Assembly: GCF_001746835.1 (NCBI RefSeq)
Contig: NZ_CP016094.1
Location: 806,001 to 870,000 of the forward strand
Length of the DNA: 64,000 nt
Origin: Lacunisphaera limnophila
GTDB taxonomy: Bacteria; Verrucomicrobiota; Verrucomicrobiia; Opitutales; Opitutaceae
Direction of reading: 5' to 3'
The notes beneath the pieces are model-generated. The model was not told the origin of the DNA. It did not search any database and worked only from the letters and a program-made list of their open reading frames with translations. Of the stretch, positions 26,832 through 34,712 are shown in pieces. The number at the start of each line of letters is the position of its first letter. Position 1 is the stretch's first letter. Position numbers and translations under genes: made by a program.

Positions 26832-26903
26832 TGTAGGGGCGTGGCTCGTCCACGCCCGGGTTCGCCGCGCAAAAGGCGGACGCGGACAAGCCGCGCCCCT
26901 ACA
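26832..26903. repeat. Intergenic palindromic element, TGTAGGGGCG family
   Basis: A 72-base element beginning TGTAGGGGCG and ending CGCGCCCCTACA, with internal hairpins (GTGG..CCAC; GGCGGAC region). The same ends occur in the 54-base element inside the third TIR gene (36541-36594) and, degenerate, inside the first (30740-30801). It is therefore an intergenic copy of a family that also sits in coding sequence. There is no gene between the flanking stops. Confidence 0.75.
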
Positions 26904-26924
26904 TCATTCGAAGGCCCCCGCCCC

Positions 26925-29078
26925 TTACGGCCGCGGCGCAACCTCCGCGGAGATCCCCCACTGGTCGAACAGGAAGGCGTAGCTCTCGGCCACTTCGCGG
27001 AACCGCTGGAAGCGACCCGAAGCGCCGCCGTGCCCGGCCGACATGTTCATGTTCAGCAGGAGCGGATTGTTGTCCGTCTTGCGCGCGCGCAGGCGCGCCA
27101 CCCACTTGGCGGGCTCGAAATACTGCACCTGGCTGTCCCACAGGCCGGCCGTCACGAGCGTGGCGGGATAAGCCTTCGCCGCGACCTGGTCGTACGGCGA
27201 ATACGCCAGCATGTAATCATAGTAAGCCTTGTCCGCCGGGTTGCCCCACTCGTCATACTCGTTCGTCGTGAGCGGGATCGTCTCGTCGAGCATCGTGGTC
27301 ACCACGTCGACAAACGGCACGTGCGCGACCACGGCGCGGTATTTCTCGCCGGCCAGGTTCATGATCGCGCCCATCAGCAGGCCGCCGGCGCTGCCGCCCT
27401 CGGCCGCCACCCGGTCCTTGGCCGCGTAGCCCTGTTTCACCAGGTAGTCCGTGACATCGATGAAATCCGTGAAGGTATTCTGCTTCCGCAGCAGCTTGCC
27501 CGACTCATACCAGTCGCGACCCATCTCCTGTCCGCCGCGAATATGGGCGATGGCCACCACCGCGCCGCGGTCCAGCAACGAGAGTCTCGCGCTGGAAAAA
27601 GTCGGATCCGAGGAGATGCCGTAGGACCCGTAGGCGTATTGCAGCAGGGCGGCGGTGCCGTCGCGGCGGAAACCCTTCCGGTAGACGATCGAAACCGGGA
27701 TCAGGGTGCCATCCCGCGCCGGAGCCCGCAGGAATTCGCTCTGGTAGTTGGCCGGATCAAAGGTCCCCAACACGGGCGTGCGCTTGAGCAGGGTCTGCGT
27801 GCGCGTCCCCATGTCGTAGTCATAGGTCGTGGACGGGGTCACCAGCGAGGTGTAGGTGTAACGCACCACCGGGGTGTCGGTCTCGGCGTTCTGCGCGAGC
27901 GCCATGGTGTAGGCCGGTTCCGTCGCGCCGATCACATGCTCGGCGCCGTCCGCCCAGGCCTTGATGCGGATCTGGCGCAGGCCGCCGGCCCGCTCACCCA
28001 CCGCGAGGAAATCCTTGAAGACGGCGAAATTCTGCACGAAGCCGTCCGTCCGGTGCGGGATCACATCCTGCCAGGCCGTGCGGTCGGCCACCCGGGCCAT
28101 CGGTACACGGATCACGCGGAAATTCTTGGCCTGCCAGTTCGTGCGGATGATCCAGTCGTCGCCGGCATCCTCGACGGTGTAGTCATGGCCGCGCTCGCGC
28201 GGCAGCACGGGCCGGAATACCAGCGCGGGGTCCGACGCATCGGCCACGAGCGTCTCGGTGGTCAGCGTCTGGTCGAGCACGATCTCGATGAAGCGGTCGC
28301 TGCGGCTCTTGCCGACGGACAGGTAGAAGGTGTTGTCCTTCTCCTCGTAGACGACGGCGTCCGTCGCCGGCGCGGTGCCGAGCACGTGCTTGCGGACGCG
28401 GACGCCGAGCAGCGTCACGGGATCCTTCTCCACGTAGAGGACCGTCCGATTGTCGTTGGCCCACGCAATTTCACCCGTGGTATTTTCGAGACGATCGGGC
28501 AGCACCTCGCCGGTGGTAAGGTCCTTGAAATGCAGCGTCCACTGGCGCCGGCCCACGTTGTCCTGGGACCAGGCGAGGATTCGTGCGTCGGGGGAGACGA
28601 CACTTTGCTGGATCTGGAAAAACTTCTGCCCCGCCGCGAGCGTATTGCCGTCGAGCAGCACCTCTTCGGCGGCCGTGAGGGTCTCCCGCTTGCGCGCGTG
28701 GATCGGGTATTCCTTCCCCGCGTCGAAGCGCGTGTAGTACCACCAACCGGCCTTGCGGTAGGGCACGCTGGCGTCGTCCTGCTTGATGCGCGCCACGATC
28801 TCCGTGTACAGCGCCTCCTCGGTGGCCTGCGTGTGGGCCGTCATCGCCTCACGGTAGGCGTTCTCCGCCTCCAGGTAGGCGAGCACGGCCGGGTCCTTGC
28901 GGGTGTCGTCGCGCAGCCAGTAATACTCGTCGGTGCGTCCGCCGTGCGGCGACGGCACGACGTAGGGTCGCTTCTCGGCCACAGGCGGAACCGGCGCGGC
29001 ACGCGAAACCAGGGGAAGCGAGGTCATGAGCAGGAGAGCAGGAAGCAGACGTTGCAGGGAGGAAACGGCGAAGGACAT
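26925..29078 (-). CDS. Prolyl oligopeptidase family S9A (oligopeptidase B type), exported
   Basis: 717 residues from the ATG at 29078, with a signal peptide (LLPALLLMTSLPLVSRAAP). A beta-propeller (about 75-440) is followed by an alpha/beta hydrolase domain. The triad is S563 in EGGSAGGLLMG, D648 in LWDSQVQYFEP and H683 in AGHGGASG; the flanking DSQV..EPAKW motif is typical of oligopeptidase B. That enzyme cleaves peptides under about 30 residues after basic residues; specificity is inferred from the family, not shown. The longer frame to 29162 lacks a signal-like N-terminus. It converges on the M1 gene and completes the peptidase cluster. Confidence 0.93.
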   Translation of the reverse strand: MSFAVSSLQRLLPALLLMTSLPLVSRAAPVPPVAEKRPYVVPSPHGGRTDEYYWLRDDTRKDPAVLAYLEAENAYREAMTAHTQATEEALYTEIVARIKQDDASVPYRKAGWWYYTRFDAGKEYPIHARKRETLTAAEEVLLDGNTLAAGQKFFQIQQSVVSPDARILAWSQDNVGRRQWTLHFKDLTTGEVLPDRLENTTGEIAWANDNRTVLYVEKDPVTLLGVRVRKHVLGTAPATDAVVYEEKDNTFYLSVGKSRSDRFIEIVLDQTLTTETLVADASDPALVFRPVLPRERGHDYTVEDAGDDWIIRTNWQAKNFRVIRVPMARVADRTAWQDVIPHRTDGFVQNFAVFKDFLAVGERAGGLRQIRIKAWADGAEHVIGATEPAYTMALAQNAETDTPVVRYTYTSLVTPSTTYDYDMGTRTQTLLKRTPVLGTFDPANYQSEFLRAPARDGTLIPVSIVYRKGFRRDGTAALLQYAYGSYGISSDPTFSSARLSLLDRGAVVAIAHIRGGQEMGRDWYESGKLLRKQNTFTDFIDVTDYLVKQGYAAKDRVAAEGGSAGGLLMGAIMNLAGEKYRAVVAHVPFVDVVTTMLDETIPLTTNEYDEWGNPADKAYYDYMLAYSPYDQVAAKAYPATLVTAGLWDSQVQYFEPAKWVARLRARKTDNNPLLLNMNMSAGHGGASGRFQRFREVAESYAFLFDQWGISAEVAPRP

Positions 29079-29164
29079 GGCCGGACCGTAGCACGCTTGT
29101 CCGCCGAGACAAGCCCCCGCCGGCCGAAACGGCCGCACACGAAGATAAACGGTCGGTTGCAACC

Positions 29165-29187
29165 TGTAGCCGGGGTCGCTGACCCGG
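29165..29187. repeat. Intergenic half-element, TGTAGCCGGGGTCG family
   Basis: The 23 bases TGTAGCCGGGG-TCGCTGACCCGG form a small hairpin. They match one half of the palindromic element carried in frame inside the second TIR gene (34093-34144). The copy lies in the 200-base gap between the S9A start and the last TIR gene. The rest of that gap shows nothing else recognisable. Confidence 0.6.
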
Positions 29188-29278
29188 TCCGACTCGACGC
29201 GCGTCGCCCAAAGCGGAAGGGACGTCCTTCAGTCCTGGATTTTCAGGTCTCAGGTCTCGGCGCTGAACGCTACGCGGG

Positions 29279-31267
29279 CTATTCGCCCGTCCTCGGCTCC
29301 GCCAGGATCGCCCGGATCTCCGGGTCGTCGCGCCACGGAGCCATGCGCGGGTCGAGCTGCATCCGCACCCGGATCGCCGTCCGCCCTTCGGGCCAAGTGA
29401 CGACACCCTCACGCAGAAACTCCAGCGCCGTGTCCCGCTCCCCGATCAGCAGCGCCCCCGGGATCAGCGTGAACCACCAGCCGGTGACCAGGCTCTGCGC
29501 ATAGGGCCGCCGCTGGGCCTCCACCAAGCGGCCAAAGGCCACCTTCGCCTCGGTTTTTCGACCCAGTCCCAGCAGGGTCCAGAATTCGGCGTAATTCAGC
29601 CAGATGCGGGCCGGTTCGGTCGTGCGCATCCGCTGGATTTCCAGCCAGGCCGCCTCGTATTGCTGGCGGGCCAGCTCGGCTTTGCCCTGGCGCACCAGCA
29701 GGTCGGCGTTCAGCAGGGCGGTTGGCCCGGCATACTCAAAATCCGTGAACCACTTCTGGGTGAAGGCGCGCAGCGCATCCAGGCCCGCCTCCACGTCGCC
29801 CCCGAACGCCGCATAAAGGAAGTAGCCGAACACCGCCCGCTCGGTTCCACGCACCCGTTCCGGGACCTGATCCAACCAACGCTTCATCCCCGGGAAGTCG
29901 TTGTGCAGGCCGAACTGGAGGCGCGCCTTCCACGCAATGGCGTTGGGCAGCGGGGTCAACGCCAGCGTGGCATCCAACTCCCGGTCGAATTCCTCGTAGC
30001 GGCCCTGGTCCTTGTAATGGCGGGCCAGGTCGTAGCGTGAGAGCGCGTCCCGCGGGAAGCGCCGCACGTTCTCCTGCGACTGCGCGAGGGCCTCCGCCTG
30101 CCGCCCGGGCTGGACGTTCAACAGGTCAGCCAGCATCCGGCCGTGGCGGGGATTGCCGGGATCTCGCTCCATGGCCTGGCGCAACAGGCGTTCGGCGCGG
30201 GTCACGTTCGTCGCCCGGGCAAACAGGTAGGTCGCGACGGCCAGCATCGCCTCGGGCTCGTTGGGATCGAGCTGCAGGGCGCGTTCCCCATAGAGCCGTG
30301 CCTGGGCCGAGCGCTCGTCACTTCGGTCGAAACCCCGCCGCATGAATTGTGACTGGACGCGCGCCATGACCGTCACGGCCTCCAGGTCGGCGGGGGACCG
30401 CTCGAGGATCGGTTTCACGAGCTGCTCGGCGAGGGCGAGATCATCGGGGATCGATTCCAAGCCCTCAATCAGGTCGATCGCCTTCTTCAAGTCCGGGTGC
30501 TTCGGCCAGTCCCGGGCGACCACCGGCGCGGCCGGCTCTTCACCCAATTTCCCGGCCAGCAGGTCACCGCCGCGCGCCGCGACCGGAGCGGACTTCAGCG
30601 GGGCGGCCGGCGGCGGGGGACCGGAATTAAGCGCGATGGGCGACGGCCGCAGCAGCCACCAGGTCGCGCCGCCCGCCAGCGCGAAGATCGCGACGCCCAG
30701 CCCGGCATAGACTTTCCAGCCCGGCGCCGGCGAGGAACCTGGCAGGGGCGCGCCGCGGGCGCGCCCGTCGGCGTTCCCGCCTTCGCGGGACGACGCTCCG
30801 ACATCGGCCTGATGTTTCAGCACCCCCGCCCGGTGCGACCAGAGCTTCACGAACTTGGCCTTGGCCTCGGGCGTCATCTCGCCGCCGCGGACACGCGTCC
30901 ATTGCACGGTGCGGAACCGGTCGGGCACGAGCGCGTCCGGCTCACGCGTGTCATCGATCACGATGGGCAGGATGAAGGCCACGCCACTCGCAATCCCGAG
31001 CGCCCGCTGGGCCGCCAGCTCCCACTCGATGCGAAAATACCCCTCCTCGCGCGCCTGCGTGTTGGCCGAGATGATCGGGAGGAAGAGCACGCACTCCTTG
31101 ATCTGCCGCCGGATCTTCGCATCCCACTCGTCGCCGGTCTCCAAACCGCCCTCGACATCGAACCACACCTCGACGCCACTCGCGCGCAGGGATTCGGCAA
31201 TACGGCGTGCGGCCTCCGCGTCCTGGGAGGCGTAGGATAAAAAGACGGCTTTACCGGGATCGCTCAT
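29279..31267 (-). CDS. TIR-TM-TPR protein A (no TolB-like domain)
   Basis: 662 residues. The TIR domain (about 6-145) starts KAVFLSYASQDAEAA and has the box VEVWFD. In GYFRIEWELAA, E81 sits four residues after Y77, the place of the catalytic Glu in NADase TIRs. A linker (156-177: VGASSREGG... GRARGAPLPG) is encoded by a palindromic element. One membrane helix (about 185-206) follows. The rest is about 430 residues of TPR helices (LYGERALQLDPNEPEAMLAV and similar), predicted outside the cytoplasm. TIR domains cleave NAD or make cyclic ADP-ribose-type signals. Last gene of a four-gene array, two bases after protein B; sensing by TPR is inference. Confidence 0.88.
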   Translation of the reverse strand: MSDPGKAVFLSYASQDAEAARRIAESLRASGVEVWFDVEGGLETGDEWDAKIRRQIKECVLFLPIISANTQAREEGYFRIEWELAAQRALGIASGVAFILPIVIDDTREPDALVPDRFRTVQWTRVRGGEMTPEAKAKFVKLWSHRAGVLKHQADVGASSREGGNADGRARGAPLPGSSPAPGWKVYAGLGVAIFALAGGATWWLLRPSPIALNSGPPPPAAPLKSAPVAARGGDLLAGKLGEEPAAPVVARDWPKHPDLKKAIDLIEGLESIPDDLALAEQLVKPILERSPADLEAVTVMARVQSQFMRRGFDRSDERSAQARLYGERALQLDPNEPEAMLAVATYLFARATNVTRAERLLRQAMERDPGNPRHGRMLADLLNVQPGRQAEALAQSQENVRRFPRDALSRYDLARHYKDQGRYEEFDRELDATLALTPLPNAIAWKARLQFGLHNDFPGMKRWLDQVPERVRGTERAVFGYFLYAAFGGDVEAGLDALRAFTQKWFTDFEYAGPTALLNADLLVRQGKAELARQQYEAAWLEIQRMRTTEPARIWLNYAEFWTLLGLGRKTEAKVAFGRLVEAQRRPYAQSLVTGWWFTLIPGALLIGERDTALEFLREGVVTWPEGRTAIRVRMQLDPRMAPWRDDPEIRAILAEPRTGE
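30740..30801. repeat. In-frame palindromic element inside TIR protein A (degenerate TGTAGGGGCG family)
   Basis: Read on the minus strand it begins TGTCGGAGCGTCG and ends GGCGCGCCCCTGCCA, with the palindrome GGGCGCGCC..GGCGCGCCC inside. Translation gives VGAS...GRARGAPLPG. This matches, in the same reading frame, the VGAS..GRAQGAPLQ encoded by the sharper element in protein C. Ends have drifted compared with the intergenic copy at 26832. Confidence 0.6.
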
Positions 31268-31269
31268 TT

Positions 31270-34200
31270 CTACTGGCCGTCAGCTAGGCCGACTTTGCGC
31301 ATCAACTCCTGCCAGCGTGGATCGGAGAAAAGGGGCGTCAATTCCGTGTTTTCGCGCAGCCACGCGATGCTAGGGTCGCGGCTGATCCGGGCTTTCTCCA
31401 GCGCGGCGAACGCGCGGTCCTTGTCCCCGAGTCCGGCATACAGCCACGCGGTGCAGGTCTGCAGGTCGGCGCGGTCGGGTTCGGTGCGGGCCAGCTGCTC
31501 CAAGCGGGCGAGCATCTCGCGGACCATCGCCAGGTCGCCGCGCGCCAGGCCCAGCAACCCCCGGGTGCCGCTCTGCTGGACCACATCCAGATCGAGCGCG
31601 AGCGACGCCTCGGCCTCGGCATAGCGCCCCTGGTTGATCAGGGGCCAGGCCAGCACGCTATGGTAACTCGTGCCCCCGGGGGCCAATTGCAGCGCCCGGC
31701 GCGCCGCCCGCTCCGATTCGACCCAGTTCTTGCTTTCGAAAAACATGATGCTCAGGTCAATCTGGGTGCTGGGGTTGAGCGGGTCGAGTTGGACCGCCAG
31801 CCGGGCCAGCCGGAAGGCCTCTTCGGTCTGGCCGATGTTGAAGAGCAGCACCGCCGTGCCGGCGAGGATCTCGGGATTGTTGGGCTGCAGGGCCAGCGCC
31901 CGCCGGAACGACCGCTCGGCGCCCCGCCAGTCCCATTCGGCGGTGCGCAAGATCCAGCCCTGCGCCAGCAGCACGTCGGGTGATTCCGGTTCCAGCGCCA
32001 GCGCCTGATCAATGGCCGCGCGGGCCGCCGCCCAAGAGGCCAGCGTCGGCGCCCCACCCCAGCGGCCGAGCCGGGTGTGGATGCTCGCCAGTTGCACCCA
32101 GGCCGCCGTGTACTTCGGCTCCAGCGCCACCGCCCGCTCGAAATGACCGACCGCTTCGCGCAGCTCCACCACGCTCGCCTTGGCCGCTGCGGACCGGCCG
32201 AGGAGGAAGGCCTGATAGGCGTCGGGCCGCACCGCCTGCCGCGGGACCGACTCGCCCATGCTCATCTTGAGCTCGAGGTTCTTCGCGATCAGCCCCGCGA
32301 TTTCATCCTGGACGGCGAAGATGTCCTTCAGGTCGCGGGTGAAGGTGTCGCTCCAGACGCGGAAGCCATCCGCCGCCTTGATCAGCTGCGCGGTGATGCG
32401 AACCTTGTCGCCCTGCTTGCGCACACTGCCCTCCAGCACGTAGGCCACGCCGAGTTGGCGCGCAATTTCCGGTATCGGCACCTCCTTGCCCTTGAAATAG
32501 AATGCCGAGGTCCGCGCCGCGACCTTCAGCCCGGGCACCTTGGCCAGCACGTTGAGCAGCTCCTCACTGATGCCGTCGGAGAAATACTCGTTGGCCTTGT
32601 CGTCGGAGAGGTTGGCGAACGCCAGCACGGCGACGGATTTGGCGTCCGCAGCGGAGGACGCGGTCGTCGGTTCCTTGGCGGGCGCGGAGCGGGTTTGTTG
32701 CTCCTTGAGAACATGCAGCTCCGCCTCGTCCTCCTTGAGGATACGCTGCAAGCGCGGATCCCCCCGGATCACCGCATAGGCGGGATGGTAGCGGATGACG
32801 GGCAGGGCCCGGACCCGGCCCATGGGTTTGCGCCGGGACCATTCGCGCTCGATGGCGGCCAGCGCGGCCTCCGGTTCATTGAGGGCCACGAGGACTTGGG
32901 TCTCCGCCTCCAAGCCGACCGGATTCTGCTCCCCGCCCAGCTCGACCCGGAGCTGCCACGCTTCCCGCGCGGCTTCGCGCTGGCCCGTCAAGGCCAGCAA
33001 GAGGGCGCGTTGATTCAACAGGGACGGGTTTCGGGCATCGGTCTTCAGCCGCTCATCAACCAGGGTGAGCGCAGCGCGCCACTCGGCCTGCGCGGCCGCC
33101 GGCCGCTTGGCGATGGCATGCGCCCAACCCGTGAGGTATCCCTTGGGTTCGCGGGCGGCGTATTCCTCGAAATAATCCTGCGGCACCTGGGCGAGGGCTT
33201 GCAGGGCTTTCTCCGGCTCCGCACGCCAGAGCCAGTAATACGCGATCGCGGAGCCGAAGGCCGGCTCCTGCCGGAAGCGGGCCGGAATTTTTTCGATGAA
33301 CGGAGCGGCCGCCGCCAGGTCGTGCCAGCTCCGCATGAGCAGGTTGAGTTTCTCGTAATAGGCCCCGCGCAGCACCCCGGGATCCGCGAGCATTTCGTCC
33401 AGCATGGCCTCCGCCTCGGCATAGCGGCCCAGCGTGCGCAACCGCAGCTCCTCAAACCACAACGCGAGCGGAAACAGGCCTGTGCGCGGCAGGGCGCGGA
33501 ATTTCCGGATGAGGTCCTGCACGGCGGTTTCATTTCCCATCCCCCCCTCGGCCCGCACGAGGCTGAAGAGCACCTGCTGGTCGGCGGGGGCCCGGCGATG
33601 CAGCTCCTGCAGTATCCGCAGCAATTCCCCGTCATTGCCGGTGCCTTCCAAACAACGGGCGACCGCGAGCGCCGCCCGCACCGACTGCGGGTCAACCTGG
33701 CTGGCACGCGCCGCCTGCGAGCGCGCCTTCTCGCGCCGGCCCGCGCTGGTATCGTAGGTGTTGGAAAAGAGATTGTGGGACGCGAACGCCGCCACCGCCC
33801 AGACCTCCGCATCGCCCGCGTCCAGCGCCAAAGCCCGCTGGCAGAGTTCATCGGCGAGCCACGAGGTCTCCCGCGTGAAGTTCGGATCCTCGAGCAGCTG
33901 CATCGCCTGGTTCGCCAGCTTGCGGGCCTCGGAAACGGGCTGGGTCATCGTGGGCGCCGGCCCATTCGATGAGCTCGGGGCCGGCTCCTTGCGTGCCTCT
34001 TTCATGACGAGCACCATCGCCATCGTCACGCCGAAGATCGGCAGCACCCACCACCATTTGGACGCCCCGCGGCGGGGTGGCACCGGTCTTGATGTAGCCG
34101 GGCTCGTTGAGCCCGGAAGGCCGGGATCAACGACCCCGGCTGCAGTTCCATCCAATAACTTCCTCACCCGCACACAAAAGGCCGGCGTGGCCTCGCCCGC

Positions 34201-34578
34201 CGGCAACTTGGTCCACTGCACGGCGCGGAATTCCGCCGGCACCCTGGCCTCGGCGTCGCGCGTGCCGTCGATCAGCACGGGCAACAGGAAGGTCATCTCG
34301 TCGGCCATGGTGTGCGTGCGCTGCGCGGCGAGTTTCCACTCCAGCCGGAAATACCCCTCCAGCCGCGCCTGCGTGTTCGCCGAGATGAGCGGCACGAACA
34401 GCGCGCACGACGAAATCTGCCCGCGGATCTTCCCATCCCACTGGTCCCCGCCCACCAGCTCGTTCTGGTCGAACCACACCTCGACGCCGGCGGCGCGGAG
34501 CGCGTCACAAATGCGCTTCGCCGCCTCGGCATCCTGCGAAGCGTAACTGAGGAAAACGGCTTTGCCGGGATCACTCAT
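31270..34578 (-). CDS. TIR-TM-TPR-TolB-TPR protein B (long, apparently composite)
   Basis: 1102 residues from the ATG at 34578; the extra frame to 34986 is shadow of the next gene. TIR domain about 6-140 (VEVWFDQNE; candidate catalytic E80 in GYFRLEW), an element-encoded linker (about 145-162), a membrane helix (about 175-193), then a first TPR region ending RGDPRLQRILKEDE near residue 620. A TolB-like domain (SVAVLAFANLSDDKANEYF, about 647-790) and a second TPR array that ends FSDPRWQELMRKVG follow. The first half matches protein A and the second half matches C and D, as if two genes had fused. The TolB-like domain is the COG5616-type domain seen with TPRs in bacterial signalling proteins; its ligand is unknown. 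Confidence 0.88.
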   Translation of the reverse strand: MSDPGKAVFLSYASQDAEAAKRICDALRAAGVEVWFDQNELVGGDQWDGKIRGQISSCALFVPLISANTQARLEGYFRLEWKLAAQRTHTMADEMTFLLPVLIDGTRDAEARVPAEFRAVQWTKLPAGEATPAFCVRVRKLLDGTAAGVVDPGLPGSTSPATSRPVPPRRGASKWWWVLPIFGVTMAMVLVMKEARKEPAPSSSNGPAPTMTQPVSEARKLANQAMQLLEDPNFTRETSWLADELCQRALALDAGDAEVWAVAAFASHNLFSNTYDTSAGRREKARSQAARASQVDPQSVRAALAVARCLEGTGNDGELLRILQELHRRAPADQQVLFSLVRAEGGMGNETAVQDLIRKFRALPRTGLFPLALWFEELRLRTLGRYAEAEAMLDEMLADPGVLRGAYYEKLNLLMRSWHDLAAAAPFIEKIPARFRQEPAFGSAIAYYWLWRAEPEKALQALAQVPQDYFEEYAAREPKGYLTGWAHAIAKRPAAAQAEWRAALTLVDERLKTDARNPSLLNQRALLLALTGQREAAREAWQLRVELGGEQNPVGLEAETQVLVALNEPEAALAAIEREWSRRKPMGRVRALPVIRYHPAYAVIRGDPRLQRILKEDEAELHVLKEQQTRSAPAKEPTTASSAADAKSVAVLAFANLSDDKANEYFSDGISEELLNVLAKVPGLKVAARTSAFYFKGKEVPIPEIARQLGVAYVLEGSVRKQGDKVRITAQLIKAADGFRVWSDTFTRDLKDIFAVQDEIAGLIAKNLELKMSMGESVPRQAVRPDAYQAFLLGRSAAAKASVVELREAVGHFERAVALEPKYTAAWVQLASIHTRLGRWGGAPTLASWAAARAAIDQALALEPESPDVLLAQGWILRTAEWDWRGAERSFRRALALQPNNPEILAGTAVLLFNIGQTEEAFRLARLAVQLDPLNPSTQIDLSIMFFESKNWVESERAARRALQLAPGGTSYHSVLAWPLINQGRYAEAEASLALDLDVVQQSGTRGLLGLARGDLAMVREMLARLEQLARTEPDRADLQTCTAWLYAGLGDKDRAFAALEKARISRDPSIAWLRENTELTPLFSDPRWQELMRKVGLADGQ
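34093..34144. repeat. In-frame palindromic element inside TIR protein B (TGTAGCCGGG family)
   Basis: 52 bases, bounded by TGTAGCC...GGCTGCA, with two hairpin arms (CCGGGCTCGTTGAGCCCGG and CCGGGATCAACGACCCCGG). It encodes TAAGVVDPGLPGSTSPAT in the linker before the membrane helix. The single arm at 29165-29187 is an intergenic relative. Confidence 0.7.
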
Positions 34579-34712
34579 GCCTGGATGAAAATCCACCCGC
34601 GTGCCCAGGCGCGATGGCCCGACCCCGGGGTCACGACCCTTCCCTGCGTTGCTTCGTGCCTCTGTGGTGAAATTCCGGACATTGAACGGGGGGCGTTGGG
34701 CCTTGCTCCGCC

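Noticed and set aside
26706-29504. 932-codon plus-strand frame across the S9A gene
   Set aside because: Shadow of the S9A peptidase; the translated sequence is His/Arg/Gly-rich and has no signal or domain.
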